Of a stretch of 64,000 bases of DNA, positions 1-10,005 are shown in pieces (positions within the stretch are counted from its first letter, which is position 1; every line of letters begins with the position of its first letter). The DNA comes from Roseivivax isoporae LMG 25204 (GTDB lineage: Bacteria > Pseudomonadota > Alphaproteobacteria > Rhodobacterales > Rhodobacteraceae): the NCBI RefSeq assembly GCF_000521865.1, contig NZ_JAME01000009.1, forward strand, positions 62,001 to 126,000. The letters run 5' to 3'. The translations under genes were made by a program, and so were the position numbers. Below the pieces are notes generated by a model. It saw nothing but the letters and a program-made list of their open reading frames with translations. It ran no database searches and was not told where the DNA came from.

Positions 1-351
1 CCCGCGCTCGAGAGCTTCGACCCGCGCCGGTTCGAGCAGATGTGGCCGACCATGCCCAAGGACGCCATGGAGATGTGGTTCGGCAAGGGCATCTCGAAGG
101 ACGGCCTCGACGCCAAGACGCGGCTGCTCTTGACCTTGGCGGGGCTGACGATGCAAGGGGCGCAGGCGGACACGCAGGTGCGCATGACCGTGCGCCACGC
201 GCTCGAGGCGGGGGCCACGCGGGACGAGATCGCCGAGACCATCGCGCAGATGTCGATGTTCGCCGGTATCCCCGCGATGACCCGCGCCATGGAACTGGCC
301 CGCGAGGTCATGAACGACGCTGAGTCCAAAGGAAAGGACGAGGAGACATGA
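1..351 (+). CDS. Carboxymuconolactone decarboxylase-like protein, 5' end missing
   Basis: The reading frame is open from the first base, so the start lies upstream of the window. The visible 116 residues form one helical CMD/AhpD-like domain (stretches around [13 protein letters not shown] and [15 protein letters not shown]). No cysteine is present, so the CxxC redox pair of AhpD is absent from the visible part and peroxidase activity is unlikely. It ends in an ATGA overlap with nuoJ, so it belongs to the nuo transcription unit. A CMD-like gene at this place in the nuo operon is something I recall from Rhodobacteraceae. Its role is unknown; a part in complex I assembly or function is only inferred from position. 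Confidence 0.75.
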   Translation, partial: PALESFDPRRFEQMWPTMPKDAMEMWFGKGISKDGLDAKTRLLLTLAGLTMQGAQADTQVRMTVRHALEAGATRDEIAETIAQMSMFAGIPAMTRAMELAREVMNDAESKGKDEET

Positions 352-950
352 GCGCCTTTGCCTTCTACCTCTTCGCGGTGAGCTGCCTTGCGGGCGGTCT
401 CTTCACCGTCATCAGCCGCCACCCGGTGCATTCGGTCCTTTGGCTGATCCTCGCCTTCCTCTCGGCGGCGGGACTGTTCGTGCTTCTGGGCGCGGAATTC
501 GTGGCGATGCTGCTCGTGATCGTCTACGTGGGCGCCGTCGCGGTCCTGTTCCTGTTCGTGGTCATGATGCTCGACGTCGACTTTGCCGAGCTCAAGGCCG
601 AGATGGCGCGCTTCATGCCGCTGGCGCTGCTGATCGGGATCATCATCCTGATGCAGTTCGCCGTGGCCTACGGCGCGTGGGAAAGCTCCGAGGGCGCGCG
701 CGTGGCGATCCAGGCGGCGATCCCCGAGGCGCGCCACAACACCGAGGCGCTGGGGATCATCCTCTACGACCGCTACTTCCTGCTGTTCCAGCTCGCCGGG
801 CTGATCCTGCTCGTGGCGATGATCGGGGCGATCGTGCTGACGCTGCGCCACCGCACGGACGTCAAGCGGCAGGACGTGCTGGCGCAGATGTACCGCGATC
901 CGAAGAAGGCGATGGAACTGCGCGACGTGAAGCCCGGGCAGGGGCTCTGA
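348..950 (+). CDS. nuoJ: NADH-quinone oxidoreductase subunit J
   Basis: Membrane subunit of respiratory complex I, homologous to mitochondrial ND6. The 200 residues show about five hydrophobic segments, including the conserved third helix region ([18 protein letters not shown]), which contributes the pi-bulge and part of the central proton path. The charged C-terminal tail is usual for alphaproteobacterial NuoJ. The ATG overlaps the stop of the preceding CMD-like gene (ATGA), which indicates translational coupling. nuoK, L, M and N follow in the standard order. Confidence 0.96.
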   Translation: MSAFAFYLFAVSCLAGGLFTVISRHPVHSVLWLILAFLSAAGLFVLLGAEFVAMLLVIVYVGAVAVLFLFVVMMLDVDFAELKAEMARFMPLALLIGIIILMQFAVAYGAWESSEGARVAIQAAIPEARHNTEALGIILYDRYFLLFQLAGLILLVAMIGAIVLTLRHRTDVKRQDVLAQMYRDPKKAMELRDVKPGQGL

Positions 951-1066
951 TGCGCGCGCGACGCCCGCCGGCACGACCGGCGGGGCGCCGCGCGGCCCGG
1001 GCGCTCGAGGCGCCCGTGGGATGGACGCTGTGGACCCGGCTGCGGTCCGTCCGCGGCAAGAAGTGA
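950..1066 (+). CDS. Possible small basic peptide between nuoJ and nuoK
   Basis: A 38-codon frame begins with an ATG sharing one base with the nuoJ stop (TGATG) and ends with TGA at 1064-1066. The product is very Arg/Ala/Pro-rich, with a C-terminal part containing VGWTLWTRLRSV and ending RGKK. No family is recognised. The overlap and the 175-base nuoJ-nuoK spacing, long for this operon, are the arguments for it. Composition typical of random high-GC frames is the argument against. It could equally be untranslated spacer. Confidence 0.3.
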   Translation: MRARRPPARPAGRRAARALEAPVGWTLWTRLRSVRGKK

Positions 1067-1125
1067 GGCAGGCCGCGGCGGCGGCCCTGCGATGAACCAA
1101 GCGGGCAAAGGCCCGGAGGGACGAG

Positions 1126-1431
1126 ATGATCGGACTCGAACATTACCTGACGGTGGCGGCGGCTCTCTTCGTCATCGGCATCTTCGGGCTATTCCTCAAC
1201 CGCAAGAACGTCATCATCCTGCTGATGTCGATCGAGCTCATGCTGCTCGCGGTGAACATCAACCTCGTCGCCTTCTCGGCGCATCTCGGCGATCTCGTTG
1301 GGCAGGTCTTCACGCTGTTCGTCCTGACGGTCGCCGCGGCCGAGGCGGCCATCGGCCTTGCCATCCTCGTCTGCTTCTTCCGCAACCGCGGCACCATCGC
1401 CGTGGAAGACATCAACGTGATGAAAGGCTGA
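1126..1431 (+). CDS. nuoK: NADH-quinone oxidoreductase subunit K
   Basis: Small antiporter-like membrane subunit of complex I (ND4L homologue). The 101 residues form three transmembrane helices, the usual length for the family. Conserved glutamates lie in the membrane: one in the second helix ([15 protein letters not shown]) and one in the third ([11 protein letters not shown]). These are the proton-path carboxylates known for NuoK. A purine-rich GGAGGGACGAG element precedes the ATG. nuoL follows after six bases. Confidence 0.97.
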   Translation: MIGLEHYLTVAAALFVIGIFGLFLNRKNVIILLMSIELMLLAVNINLVAFSAHLGDLVGQVFTLFVLTVAAAEAAIGLAILVCFFRNRGTIAVEDINVMKG

Positions 1432-1437
1432 CGCGCC

Positions 1438-3627
1438 ATGGAGTCGATCATCCTCTTCGCCCCGCTGGCGGGCGCCATCATCGCGGGCTTCTTCTGGAAG
1501 CTGACGGGCATCCGCGGCGCCCAGTGGATCACCACGGGCCTGCTGTTCCTCGCGTGCGCGTTCTCGTGGATCGTGTTCTTCACCCACGGTCCGGAAACCC
1601 AGCACATCCAGGTGCTGCGCTGGATCGAGAGCGGATCGCTGTCGACCGACTGGTCGATCCGGCTCGACCGGCTGACCTCGATCATGCTGATCGTCGTGAC
1701 CACGGTCTCGGCGCTCGTGCACCTCTACAGCTTCGGCTACATGGCCCATGACGAGAACTTCCGCGAGGGCGAGGAAAGCTACAAGCCGCGCTTCTTCGCG
1801 TACCTGTCGTTCTTCACCTTCGCCATGCTCATGCTGGTGACCGCCGACAACCTCGTGCAGCTCTTCTTCGGTTGGGAGGGCGTGGGCGTCGCATCCTACC
1901 TGCTTATCGGCTTCTACTACCGCAAGCCCTCGGCCAACGCCGCGGCGATGAAGGCCTTCGTGGTCAACCGGGTGGGCGATTTCGGCCTCGCGCTCGGGAT
2001 CTTCGCGCTGTTCTTCCTGGTCGACTCGATCCGCTTCGACGACGTCTTCGCCGCCGCGCCGCAGATCGCCGAGACGCAGATGACCTTCCTCTGGATGGAG
2101 GTGAACGCGGCCGAGCTGATCTCGATCCTGCTGTTCATCGGCGCCATGGGCAAATCGGCGCAGCTCCTGCTGCACACCTGGCTGCCCGACGCCATGGAAG
2201 GCCCGACGCCCGTCTCCGCGCTGATCCACGCGGCGACCATGGTGACGGCGGGCGTGTTCCTCGTATGCCGCATGTCGCCGCTGATGGAATTCGCGCCGAA
2301 CGCGCTGGCCTTCGTGACCTTCCTCGGCGCAACGACCGCGTTCTTCGCGGCGACCGTCGGCCTCGTGCAGAACGACATCAAGCGCGTGATCGCCTATTCG
2401 ACCTGCTCGCAGCTCGGCTACATGTTCGTGGCCGCCGGCGTGGGCGTCTACTCGGTCGCCATGTTCCACCTCTTCACGCACGCCTTCTTCAAGGCGATGC
2501 TGTTCCTCGGGGCGGGCTCGGTCATCCACGGCATGCACCACGAGCAGGACATGCGGAACTATGGCGGCCTGCGCCACAAGATGCCCTACACCTTCTGGGC
2601 CATGATGATCGGCACGCTCGCCATCACCGGCGTCGGCATCCCGCTCACCCATATCGGCTTTGCCGGCTTCCTGTCGAAGGACGCGGTGATCGAGAGCGCG
2701 TGGGCCGGCACCGCGGGCGGCTACGCCTTCTGGATGCTGGTGATCGCGGCGCTGTTCACGAGCTTCTACAGCTGGCGGCTGATGTTCCTGACCTTCTTCG
2801 GCACGCCGCGCGGCAACAAGCACACGCACGAGCACGCCCACGAAAGCCCGAAGGTCATGCTGATCCCGCTGGGCGTCCTGTCCATCGGCGCGGTCTTCGC
2901 CGGCATGATCTGGTACGGGTCGTTCTTCGGCGAAAGCGACAAGGTCGCGCGGTTCTTCGCGATCCCGGCCGCCGAGGATGCGCACGGCACCGAGGGCGGG
3001 CACGATGAAGCCGCGGCCGAAGGTGGCCACGCGGACGGCGAGGGTGTGGCCGAGGCCGCCGAGGAGGCCGCCCAGGGCGACCTCGAGGGCGCGGGCGAGG
3101 CCATCACCACCACCGAGGGCACGGGCGACAGCCCGAGCGCGGAGGGTCACCACTTCGCCTTCGGCGGCGCGCCGGGCGACGGTGCGATCTACATCGGTCC
3201 CGAGAACCACACGCTCGACGACGCGCACGAGAGCCCGGTCTGGGTGAAGGTGTCGCCGTTCATCGCCATGCTGATCGGGTTCGCCGTGTCGTACCTGTTC
3301 TACATCGTGAACCCGTCCCTGCCGAAGCGGCTCGCCGAGACGCAGCGCCCGCTGTACCTGTTCCTGCTGAACAAGTGGTATTTCGACGAGGCCTACGACT
3401 TCCTGTTCGTCCAGCCGGCCAAGAGCGTCGGGCGGATGTTCTGGCGTCGCGGCGACGGGGACGTGATCGACGGGTCGATCAACGGTGTCGCCATGGGGAT
3501 CATTCCCTTCTTCACGCGCCTCGCGGGCCGGGCGCAGTCTGGATACATCTTCACCTACGCCTTCGCGATGGTGATCGGGATCGCGGTTCTCATCACCTGG
3601 ATGAGCTTCACCGGAGGAGCGCGGTAA
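1438..3627 (+). CDS. nuoL: NADH-quinone oxidoreductase subunit L
   Basis: Distal Mrp-type antiporter subunit of complex I (ND5). It spans 729 residues, longer than the roughly 610 of E. coli NuoL. The conserved core is clear: [20 protein letters not shown] with the key Glu near residue 145, the [20 protein letters not shown] segment and the [20 protein letters not shown] segment with the proton-path lysines. Residues about 510-590 are a low-complexity, acidic and His/Gly/Ala-rich insertion before the last membrane segments and the lateral amphipathic helix. The stop shares one base with the nuoM start (TAATG). Confidence 0.97.
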   Translation: MESIILFAPLAGAIIAGFFWKLTGIRGAQWITTGLLFLACAFSWIVFFTHGPETQHIQVLRWIESGSLSTDWSIRLDRLTSIMLIVVTTVSALVHLYSFGYMAHDENFREGEESYKPRFFAYLSFFTFAMLMLVTADNLVQLFFGWEGVGVASYLLIGFYYRKPSANAAAMKAFVVNRVGDFGLALGIFALFFLVDSIRFDDVFAAAPQIAETQMTFLWMEVNAAELISILLFIGAMGKSAQLLLHTWLPDAMEGPTPVSALIHAATMVTAGVFLVCRMSPLMEFAPNALAFVTFLGATTAFFAATVGLVQNDIKRVIAYSTCSQLGYMFVAAGVGVYSVAMFHLFTHAFFKAMLFLGAGSVIHGMHHEQDMRNYGGLRHKMPYTFWAMMIGTLAITGVGIPLTHIGFAGFLSKDAVIESAWAGTAGGYAFWMLVIAALFTSFYSWRLMFLTFFGTPRGNKHTHEHAHESPKVMLIPLGVLSIGAVFAGMIWYGSFFGESDKVARFFAIPAAEDAHGTEGGHDEAAAEGGHADGEGVAEAAEEAAQGDLEGAGEAITTTEGTGDSPSAEGHHFAFGGAPGDGAIYIGPENHTLDDAHESPVWVKVSPFIAMLIGFAVSYLFYIVNPSLPKRLAETQRPLYLFLLNKWYFDEAYDFLFVQPAKSVGRMFWRRGDGDVIDGSINGVAMGIIPFFTRLAGRAQSGYIFTYAFAMVIGIAVLITWMSFTGGAR

Positions 3628-5192
3628 TGGACAACCTGCTTTCCATCGTCACGTTCCTGCCGGCACTGGCCGCGCTGATCCTCGGCGTCTTCCTCAAGGG
3701 GGGCGACGCCGCGGCGGACCGCAACGCGCGCTGGCTCGCGCTCATCGCGACGTCGGCGACGTTCCTGATCTCGCTCTTCATCCTGGCGCAGTTCGACCCG
3801 GCCAATCCCGGCTTCCAGATGGTGGAAGAGGGCGAATGGCTGCTCGGCATGACCTACAAGCTGGGCGTCGACGGCATCTCTGTGCTGTTCGTGATGCTGA
3901 CCACCTTCATCATGCCGCTGGTGATCGCGGCGAGCTGGGAGGTGAAGGACCGCGTCAAGGAATACATGATCGCGTTCCTGCTGCTCGAGACGCTCATGCT
4001 GGGCGTGTTCATGGCGCTCGACATCGTGCTGTTCTACCTCTTCTTCGAGGGCGGCCTGATCCCGATGTTCCTGATCATCGGCATCTGGGGCGGCAAGAAC
4101 CGCATCTACGCGGCGTTCAAGTTCTTCCTCTACACCTTCCTCGGGTCCGTCCTGATGCTGGTCGCGCTCGTGGCGATGTATGCCGATGCGGGCACCACCG
4201 ACATCCCGACGCTGCTCAACCACGAGTTCGCGTTCGAGAGCTTCAGCCTCCTCGGCATCCAGGTGATCGGCGGCTTCCAGACGCTGCTGTTCCTCGCCTT
4301 CTTCGCCTCGTTCGCGGTGAAGATGCCCATGTGGCCGGTGCACACCTGGCTTCCGGACGCGCACGTGCAGGCGCCGACGGCGGGCTCGGTGGTGCTGGCC
4401 TCGATCCTGCTGAAGCTCGGCGGCTACGGTTTCCTGCGCTTCAACCTGCCGATGTTCCCGGTGGGCTCCGAGGTCGTGGGGCCGCTGGTCCTGTGGCTGT
4501 CGGCCATCGCCATCGTCTACACGAGCCTCGTGGCGCTCGTGCAGGAGGACATGAAGAAGCTCATCGCCTACTCGTCGGTCGCCCACATGGGCTACGTGAC
4601 CATGGGCATCTTCGCGGCCAACCAGCAGGGCGTCGACGGCGCGATCTTCCAGATGCTGTCGCACGGCTTCATCTCGGGCGCGCTGTTCCTCTGCGTGGGC
4701 GTGATCTACGACCGGATGCACACCCGCGAGATCGACGCCTATGGCGGGCTCGTGAACCGGATGCCGGCCTACGCGCTCGTCTTCATGCTGTTCACCATGG
4801 CGAATGTCGGGCTGCCCGGCACGTCGGGCTTCATCGGCGAGTTCCTGACGCTCATGGGCGTGTTCCAGGTGAACACCTGGATCGCGGTCCTCGCGACCTC
4901 GGGCGTGATCCTGTCCGCCGCCTACGCGCTCTGGCTCTACCGCCGGGTGGTGATGGGCGATCTGGTCAAGGAATCCCTGCGCACCATCACCGACATGTCG
5001 CGGCGCGAGCGCGCGATCTTCGCGCCGCTGGCCGTGATGACCATCTGGCTCGGCATCTACCCGGCGCCCATCCTCGACCGCATCGGCCCCTCGGTCGAGG
5101 CCCTGCTCGAGACCTATGACGACCGCGTCGCGGCCGCCGACCTCGCCGGTCCGCGGGTCGCCGAGGCTCCGGCCGCAGCCGCAGACCATTGA
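3627..5192 (+). CDS. nuoM: NADH-quinone oxidoreductase subunit M
   Basis: Second Mrp-type antiporter subunit of complex I (ND4), 521 residues. The ATG at 3627 overlaps the nuoL stop and follows a GGAGGAG ribosome site inside nuoL. The protein starts [19 protein letters not shown]. Diagnostic segments are present: [20 protein letters not shown] with the membrane Glu, [20 protein letters not shown], and [20 protein letters not shown]. The Ala-rich tail after about residue 495 is poorly conserved. Confidence 0.97.
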   Translation: MDNLLSIVTFLPALAALILGVFLKGGDAAADRNARWLALIATSATFLISLFILAQFDPANPGFQMVEEGEWLLGMTYKLGVDGISVLFVMLTTFIMPLVIAASWEVKDRVKEYMIAFLLLETLMLGVFMALDIVLFYLFFEGGLIPMFLIIGIWGGKNRIYAAFKFFLYTFLGSVLMLVALVAMYADAGTTDIPTLLNHEFAFESFSLLGIQVIGGFQTLLFLAFFASFAVKMPMWPVHTWLPDAHVQAPTAGSVVLASILLKLGGYGFLRFNLPMFPVGSEVVGPLVLWLSAIAIVYTSLVALVQEDMKKLIAYSSVAHMGYVTMGIFAANQQGVDGAIFQMLSHGFISGALFLCVGVIYDRMHTREIDAYGGLVNRMPAYALVFMLFTMANVGLPGTSGFIGEFLTLMGVFQVNTWIAVLATSGVILSAAYALWLYRRVVMGDLVKESLRTITDMSRRERAIFAPLAVMTIWLGIYPAPILDRIGPSVEALLETYDDRVAAADLAGPRVAEAPAAAADH

Positions 5193-5205
5193 GGACGTGA
5201 CCCCC

Positions 5206-6648
5206 ATGCTTTCTGCCGACCTCACCCTCATCCTTCCCGAGATCCTCCTGTCGGTCTACGCGATGCTCGCGCTGATCGGGGCGGTCTACACCGGCAAGGA
5301 CCAGCTCGCGCGGCCGCTGATCTGGCTCACCTCGGCGCTGTTCGTGGCGTTCGCGGTCTGGATCGCCACCTCGCGCGGCGGCACCGCCAACGCGTTCGGC
5401 GGCATGTTCGTCGTGGACGGCTTCGCGCGCTTCGCCAAGGTGACGATCCTCGTCTCGGCCGCCGCCGTGCTCGCCATGAGCGAGGAGTACATGGCGCGCC
5501 GCGGGCTCCTGCGGTTCGAATACCCGATCCTCGTGGCGCTCGCCGCGGTCGGCATGATGGTCATGGTGTCCGCGGGCGACCTGATCGCGCTCTACATGGG
5601 TCTCGAGCTGCAGTCGCTGGCGCTCTACGTGGTCGCGTCGCTGCGGCGCGACAGCGCGCGCTCGACCGAGGCGGGGCTCAAGTATTTCGTGCTGGGCGCG
5701 CTCAGCTCGGGCCTCCTCCTCTACGGCGCGTCGCTGACCTACGGTTATGCCGGCACGACGCTCTTCTCGGGCATCCTTGCCGCGGCGGGCGAGGGCACGG
5801 TGTCGCTGGGGCTCCTCTTCGGGCTCGTGTTCCTGACCTCGGGCATCGCGTTCAAGGTCTCGGCCGTGCCGTTCCACATGTGGACGCCCGACGTCTACGA
5901 GGGCGCGCCGACGCCCATCACCGCCTTCTTCGCGACGGCGCCGAAGGTCGCGGCCATGGGGCTCTTCGCGCGGCTCCTGCACGACGCGTTCGGGGGCGTG
6001 ACCGGCGACTGGAAGCAGATCGTCGCGTTCCTGTCGCTCCTGTCCATGTTCCTCGGCTCCATCGCCGCGATCGGGCAGACCAACATCAAGCGGCTGATGG
6101 CCTACTCGTCCATCGCCCACATGGGCTACGCGCTCATGGGGCTCGCCGCGGGAACGGCACTCGGGGTGCAGGCGCTGCTCATCTACATGGCTATCTACGT
6201 GACCATGAACGTGGGCACCTTCGCCTTCATCCTGTCGATGGAGCGCGACGGCCAGCCGGTCACCGACATCGCCTCGCTCAACATGTATTCGCGGACCGAA
6301 CCCGGAAAGGCGCTGGCCATGCTGGTGCTGCTCTTCTCGCTCGCCGGCGTGCCGCCGCTCGTGGGCTTCTTCGGCAAGCTCTACGTGCTGCGCGCGGCCT
6401 ATGACGGCGGCCTCGCCTGGCTGGCGCTTGCCGGCGTGATCGCGAGCGTGATCGGTGCCTACTACTACCTGCGCATCGTGTTCCTGATGTATTTCGGGTC
6501 GGAACGCGACGACCGGCTCGATGCCGGCGGGTCGGGCGTGCTGTGGCTGTTCCTGGCGGTGCCGGCCATCGCCATGGTCGCGGGCGTGGTGAACCTCTTC
6601 GGGATCGAGGGCGCGGCGGCGGCCGCGGCGGCGTCGCTTGTCAACTGA
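5206..6648 (+). CDS. nuoN: NADH-quinone oxidoreductase subunit N
   Basis: Third antiporter-like subunit of complex I (ND2), last gene of the nuo operon. The ATG at 5206 is chosen because the protein then starts [19 protein letters not shown], as NuoN proteins do; the frame is open further upstream only inside nuoM. The 480 residues match the family. Conserved parts: [40 protein letters not shown] and [21 protein letters not shown] stable hairpin follows at 6675-6699. Confidence 0.97.
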   Translation: MLSADLTLILPEILLSVYAMLALIGAVYTGKDQLARPLIWLTSALFVAFAVWIATSRGGTANAFGGMFVVDGFARFAKVTILVSAAAVLAMSEEYMARRGLLRFEYPILVALAAVGMMVMVSAGDLIALYMGLELQSLALYVVASLRRDSARSTEAGLKYFVLGALSSGLLLYGASLTYGYAGTTLFSGILAAAGEGTVSLGLLFGLVFLTSGIAFKVSAVPFHMWTPDVYEGAPTPITAFFATAPKVAAMGLFARLLHDAFGGVTGDWKQIVAFLSLLSMFLGSIAAIGQTNIKRLMAYSSIAHMGYALMGLAAGTALGVQALLIYMAIYVTMNVGTFAFILSMERDGQPVTDIASLNMYSRTEPGKALAMLVLLFSLAGVPPLVGFFGKLYVLRAAYDGGLAWLALAGVIASVIGAYYYLRIVFLMYFGSERDDRLDAGGSGVLWLFLAVPAIAMVAGVVNLFGIEGAAAAAAASLVN

Positions 6649-6674
6649 CGCCCGCGCGGCGTCCCCGTCGGTGA

Positions 6675-6733
6675 CCGCGCCTGCGTGCCGCAGGCGCGGG
6701 GCTTCCGGCGGGGATATTTCCGCCAAGAAGAAG
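6675..6733 (+). repeat. Intergenic hairpin plus GATATTT element between nuoN and birA
   Basis: Positions 6675-6685 (CCGCGCCTGCG) and 6689-6699 (CGCAGGCGCGG) form a perfect 11-bp stem with a TGC loop. Only GGCTTCC follows, so it is at best a weak terminator or a 3'-end stabiliser. From 6706 comes GGCGGGGATATTTCCGCC, itself partly palindromic, then AAGAAGAAG. From memory, this GGGATATTT..AAGAAGAAG pattern recurs between genes in Rhodobacteraceae genomes. It occurs once in this window, so the repeat status cannot be shown here. Confidence 0.45.
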
Positions 6734-6756
6734 CCCGCAGGTCCGGGGAGGATCGC

Positions 6757-7503
6757 GTGAGCTGGCCGCAGGGCTACGGCCTCGTCACGCTCGAAAGCGT
6801 TGACAGCACCATGGCCGAGGCGGCGCGGCGCCTGCCCGAGGCGCGGGGGCCGTTGTGGATCTTCGCGGGGGTGCAGACCGCGGCGCGCGGGCGGCGGGGC
6901 CGGCCCTGGGCCAATCCCCCCGGCAACCTCGCGGCGACACTGCTGATGCCCATGGCCGAGCCGCCGGGCGTCGCGGCCCTGCGGTCCTTCGTGGCGTCGT
7001 TGGCGCTTCTCGACGCCTTCGTGGGCGTGACCGGGCGGGCGGAGCCCTTCGCGCTGAAGTGGCCGAACGACGTGCTCCTGAACGGGGGCAAGGTGGCGGG
7101 CATCCTGCTCGAGACCCTCGGGGGGCGCGGGGCGGCGTCGCACCTCGCCATCGGGATCGGCGTGAACCTCGCCGCGGCGCCGGCCGCGGAGGCGGTCGAG
7201 CCCCGGGCCCTGCGACCAACGGCGCTCGGTCCTGAGACGGGCGTGGTGGTCGATCCCGTGGACTTCCTCGGCGCGCTGGCCGCCGCCTATGCCCGGCGCG
7301 AGGCCGAGTTCGCGGCCCTCGGATTCGCCCCGGTGCGCACGGCGTGGCTTGCCGCGGCCGCGCGGATCGGCGAGGCGGTGACGGCGCGCACGGGCACGTC
7401 CGAGACCACGGGCACGTTCGAGACGGTGGACCCGTCCGGCAATCTTGTCCTAAGGACGCCACGGGGCCGCGTCGCCATCGCCGCGGCCGACATCTTCTTC
7501 TGA
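6757..7503 (+). CDS. birA: Biotin--[acetyl-CoA carboxylase] ligase
   Basis: Activates biotin with ATP and attaches it to carboxylase carrier domains. The likely clients are the acetyl-CoA carboxylase carrier and PccA, encoded at 35945. A GTG at 6757 is chosen because GGGGAGGA sits 5 bases upstream and the protein then begins with the catalytic domain (LVTLESVDSTMAEAARR). Signature segments: AARGRRGRPWANPPGNLAAT for biotinyl-AMP binding and KWPNDVLLNGGKVAGILLE. At 248 residues there is no N-terminal helix-turn-helix domain, so this is a monofunctional ligase rather than a BirA repressor. Confidence 0.93.
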   Translation: MSWPQGYGLVTLESVDSTMAEAARRLPEARGPLWIFAGVQTAARGRRGRPWANPPGNLAATLLMPMAEPPGVAALRSFVASLALLDAFVGVTGRAEPFALKWPNDVLLNGGKVAGILLETLGGRGAASHLAIGIGVNLAAAPAAEAVEPRALRPTALGPETGVVVDPVDFLGALAAAYARREAEFAALGFAPVRTAWLAAAARIGEAVTARTGTSETTGTFETVDPSGNLVLRTPRGRVAIAAADIFF

Positions 7504-7516
7504 CGGGGGCCGCGCC

Positions 7517-8284
7517 ATGCTGCTAGCCATCGATTGCGGCAACACCAACACCGTCTTCTCGATCTGGGACGGCGAGAGTTTCCTCGCGACCTGGCGCACG
7601 TCGACCGAACACCAGCGCACGGCGGACCAGTACTATGTCTGGCTCTCGACGCTGATGAAGCTGCGCGGGATCGACGCCGAGATCACCGACGTGATCGTGT
7701 CCTCGACCGTGCCGCGCGTGGTGTTCAACCTGCGGGTGCTCGCCGACCGGTATTTCGGAACCCGCGCGATGGTGGTCGGCCGGCCGGATTGCGCGCTGCC
7801 CGTGGACGTGCGCGTCGACGCGGGCACGCAGGTCGGGCCCGACCGGCTGGTCAACACGGTGGCGGGCTTCGACCTCTATGGCGGGGACCTCATCGTCGTG
7901 GATTTCGGCACGGCCACCACATTCGACGTGGTGGATGCCGACGGCGCCTATGTGGGCGGCGTGATCGCCCCCGGCGTGAACCTGTCGCTGCAGGCGCTGC
8001 ACGAGGCGGCGGCGGCGCTGCCGCACGTGGACATCTCGCGGCCGCAGACGGTCGTCGGCACCAACACCGTCGCCTGCATGCAGTCGGGCATCTTCTGGGG
8101 ATATGTGGGTCTCGTCCGCGAGATCTGCGCACGGATCAAGGCCGAGCGGGATCGGCCCATGAAAATCATCTCGACCGGCGGGCTGGCGCCGCTCTTCCAG
8201 CAGACCGAAGCACTGTTCGACGACTTCAAGGACGACCTGACGATGCACGGACTGACCGTCATCTACAGCCACAACAAGACATAA
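7517..8284 (+). CDS. coaX: Type III pantothenate kinase
   Basis: Catalyses the ATP-dependent first step of coenzyme A synthesis. The 255-residue protein has the acetate/sugar kinase-hsp70-actin fold marks of CoaX: AIDCGNTNTVFSIWDG at the N-terminus (phosphate 1), VGPDRLVNTVAG in the middle and VDFGTATTFDVVDADG (phosphate 2). It sits 13 bases after birA and 13 before rnj. This birA-coaX-rnj order behind the nuo genes is common in alphaproteobacteria. Confidence 0.95.
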   Translation: MLLAIDCGNTNTVFSIWDGESFLATWRTSTEHQRTADQYYVWLSTLMKLRGIDAEITDVIVSSTVPRVVFNLRVLADRYFGTRAMVVGRPDCALPVDVRVDAGTQVGPDRLVNTVAGFDLYGGDLIVVDFGTATTFDVVDADGAYVGGVIAPGVNLSLQALHEAAAALPHVDISRPQTVVGTNTVACMQSGIFWGYVGLVREICARIKAERDRPMKIISTGGLAPLFQQTEALFDDFKDDLTMHGLTVIYSHNKT

Positions 8285-8297
8285 GGACATCCACCAC

Positions 8298-9965
8298 ATG
8301 AGCGGTGAACGCATCATCTACCTGCCCCTGGGCGGGGCGGGTGAAATCGGCATGAACTGTTACGTCTACGGCTACGGCCGGCCGGGCGAGGAGGAGCTGA
8401 TCGTCGTCGACATCGGCGTGACCTTCCCGGACATGGAGACGACGCCGGGTGTCGATCTCATCTTTCCCGACATCACCTGGCTGAAGGAGCGGCGGGACCG
8501 CATCCGCGGCATCTTCGTCACCCACGCGCACGAGGACCACGTGGGCGCGGTCGCGCATCACTGGCAGGCGCTCGGCGCGCCCGTCTACGCGCGCGCCTTC
8601 ACCGCCAATATCGCGCGGCGCAAGTTCGAGGAGCAGGGCCTGCCGGTCGAGACGGTGCGCACCGTCTCGGCCTGGCCCGAAACGGTGGACGCGGGTCCCT
8701 TCACCGTGGGCTTCGCGCCGATCTCGCATTCGATCCCAGAGAGTTCCGGCCTCGTCATCGACGTGGGCGGCGAGCGGCTCGTGCATTCGGGCGACTTCAA
8801 GATCGACGTGACGCCGGTCGTGGGCGAACCCTTCGACCGCGAGATGTGGTCGGAGATCGGCAAGCGCGGCGTGCGGGCGCTGATCTGCGATTCGACCAAC
8901 GTCTTCTCGACCCACGAGGGGCGGTCCGAGGCCACGGTCGGCCCGGAGATCGAGAAGCTCCTGTCGGAATCGAAGAGCCTCGTGGTCGCCACGACCTTCG
9001 CCTCGAACGTCGCGCGGCTCAAGACGCTGGCCGAGGCCGGGCGCAATGCCGGGCGGTCCATCGTGCTGCTCGGCCGCGCCATGCGGCGGATGATCGAGGC
9101 CGCCGTCGAGACCGGCGTGCTCAAGGACTTCCCCACTACCGTGCCGGTGGAGGAAGCTGGGTCGATCCCGCGCGAGAACCTGATGCTGCTCGTGACCGGC
9201 AGCCAGGGCGAGCGGCGGGCGGCGTCGGCGCAGCTGGCCCGTGGCAAGCACCACGGCATCGAGCTGGCGGACGGCGACCTCTTCCTGTTCTCGTCGAAGA
9301 CCATTCCCGGCAACGAGAAGCCGGTGATCCGCATCATGAACATGCTCTCGGAGAAGGGCGTCGACGTGGTGGACGACAGCAGCGGGCGCTACCACGTCTC
9401 GGGCCACGCCAACCGGCCGGACCTCGAGGCGATGCACGAGATCCTCGATCCCGCGGTCGTCGTTCCGAACCACGGCGAGCACCGCCACCTGCGCGAGCAC
9501 GTCAAGCTGGCGCAGTCGCGCGGTCGCAAGGGCATGCTGGCGGTCAACGGGACGATGATCTCGCTCTCGGGCAACGCGCCCGAGGTCGTTGACTATGTGG
9601 AGACCGGGCGCACCTATCTCGACGGGTCGGTGCAGGTCGGCGCGATGGACGGCGTGATCCGCGACCGCATCCGCATGGCGCTGAACGGGCATGCCACGGT
9701 GACGCTGGTTCTCGACGAGGACGACGAGGCGCTCGGCGATCCTTGGGTCGACACGATGGGCCTGCCCGAGACAGGGCGTTCGCGCCAGCCGGTGATCGAG
9801 GTGCTGGAGGAAGCGCTCGCCGCCGCGATGACCCGCGCCGGCAAGAAGACCCTGCGCGACGACGATGCGCTCGAGGAGACGCTGCGGCGCGCGCTGCGCA
9901 ACGCCGCGCAGGACGAGATCGGCCGCAAGCCCGAGGTGACGGTGGTGATCAGCCGCCTGACCTGA
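8298..9965 (+). CDS. rnj: Ribonuclease J
   Basis: Metallo-beta-lactamase/beta-CASP nuclease of 555 residues with 5'-3' exonuclease and endonuclease activity in mRNA turnover and rRNA maturation. The zinc motif HAHEDH is at residues 76-81. Other marks are the phosphate-pocket/metal histidine segment around ISHSIPESSG, HSGDFKID, and the beta-CASP end motif with SGHANRPDLEAMHEIL and VPNHGEHRHL. The C-terminal domain is complete. It is the last gene of the rightward run, facing a minus-strand gene across a hairpin. Confidence 0.95.
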   Translation: MSGERIIYLPLGGAGEIGMNCYVYGYGRPGEEELIVVDIGVTFPDMETTPGVDLIFPDITWLKERRDRIRGIFVTHAHEDHVGAVAHHWQALGAPVYARAFTANIARRKFEEQGLPVETVRTVSAWPETVDAGPFTVGFAPISHSIPESSGLVIDVGGERLVHSGDFKIDVTPVVGEPFDREMWSEIGKRGVRALICDSTNVFSTHEGRSEATVGPEIEKLLSESKSLVVATTFASNVARLKTLAEAGRNAGRSIVLLGRAMRRMIEAAVETGVLKDFPTTVPVEEAGSIPRENLMLLVTGSQGERRAASAQLARGKHHGIELADGDLFLFSSKTIPGNEKPVIRIMNMLSEKGVDVVDDSSGRYHVSGHANRPDLEAMHEILDPAVVVPNHGEHRHLREHVKLAQSRGRKGMLAVNGTMISLSGNAPEVVDYVETGRTYLDGSVQVGAMDGVIRDRIRMALNGHATVTLVLDEDDEALGDPWVDTMGLPETGRSRQPVIEVLEEALAAAMTRAGKKTLRDDDALEETLRRALRNAAQDEIGRKPEVTVVISRLT

Positions 9966-9978
9966 GCCGGTCGGGCGG

Positions 9979-10005
9979 GCGCCGCGGGACCTAGTCTCGC
10001 GGCGC
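9979..10005. terminator. Convergent hairpin between rnj and the exported-protein gene
   Basis: An 11-bp stem with one G-T wobble (GCGCCGCGGGA against TCTCGCGGCGC) and loop CCTAG lies between the convergent rnj stop and the minus-strand stop at 9991. No T run follows on either side, so it is either a weak bidirectional terminator or an end-protecting structure. Confidence 0.5.

Noticed and set aside
1189-3228. Long antisense frame (679 codons) opposite nuoK-nuoL
   Set aside because: The translation is charged, repetitive and without any domain; nuoL on the other strand is unmistakable.
4987-7143. Long antisense frame (718 codons) opposite nuoM-nuoN-birA
   Set aside because: No ribosome site or domain; composition is that of a reverse-complement shadow.
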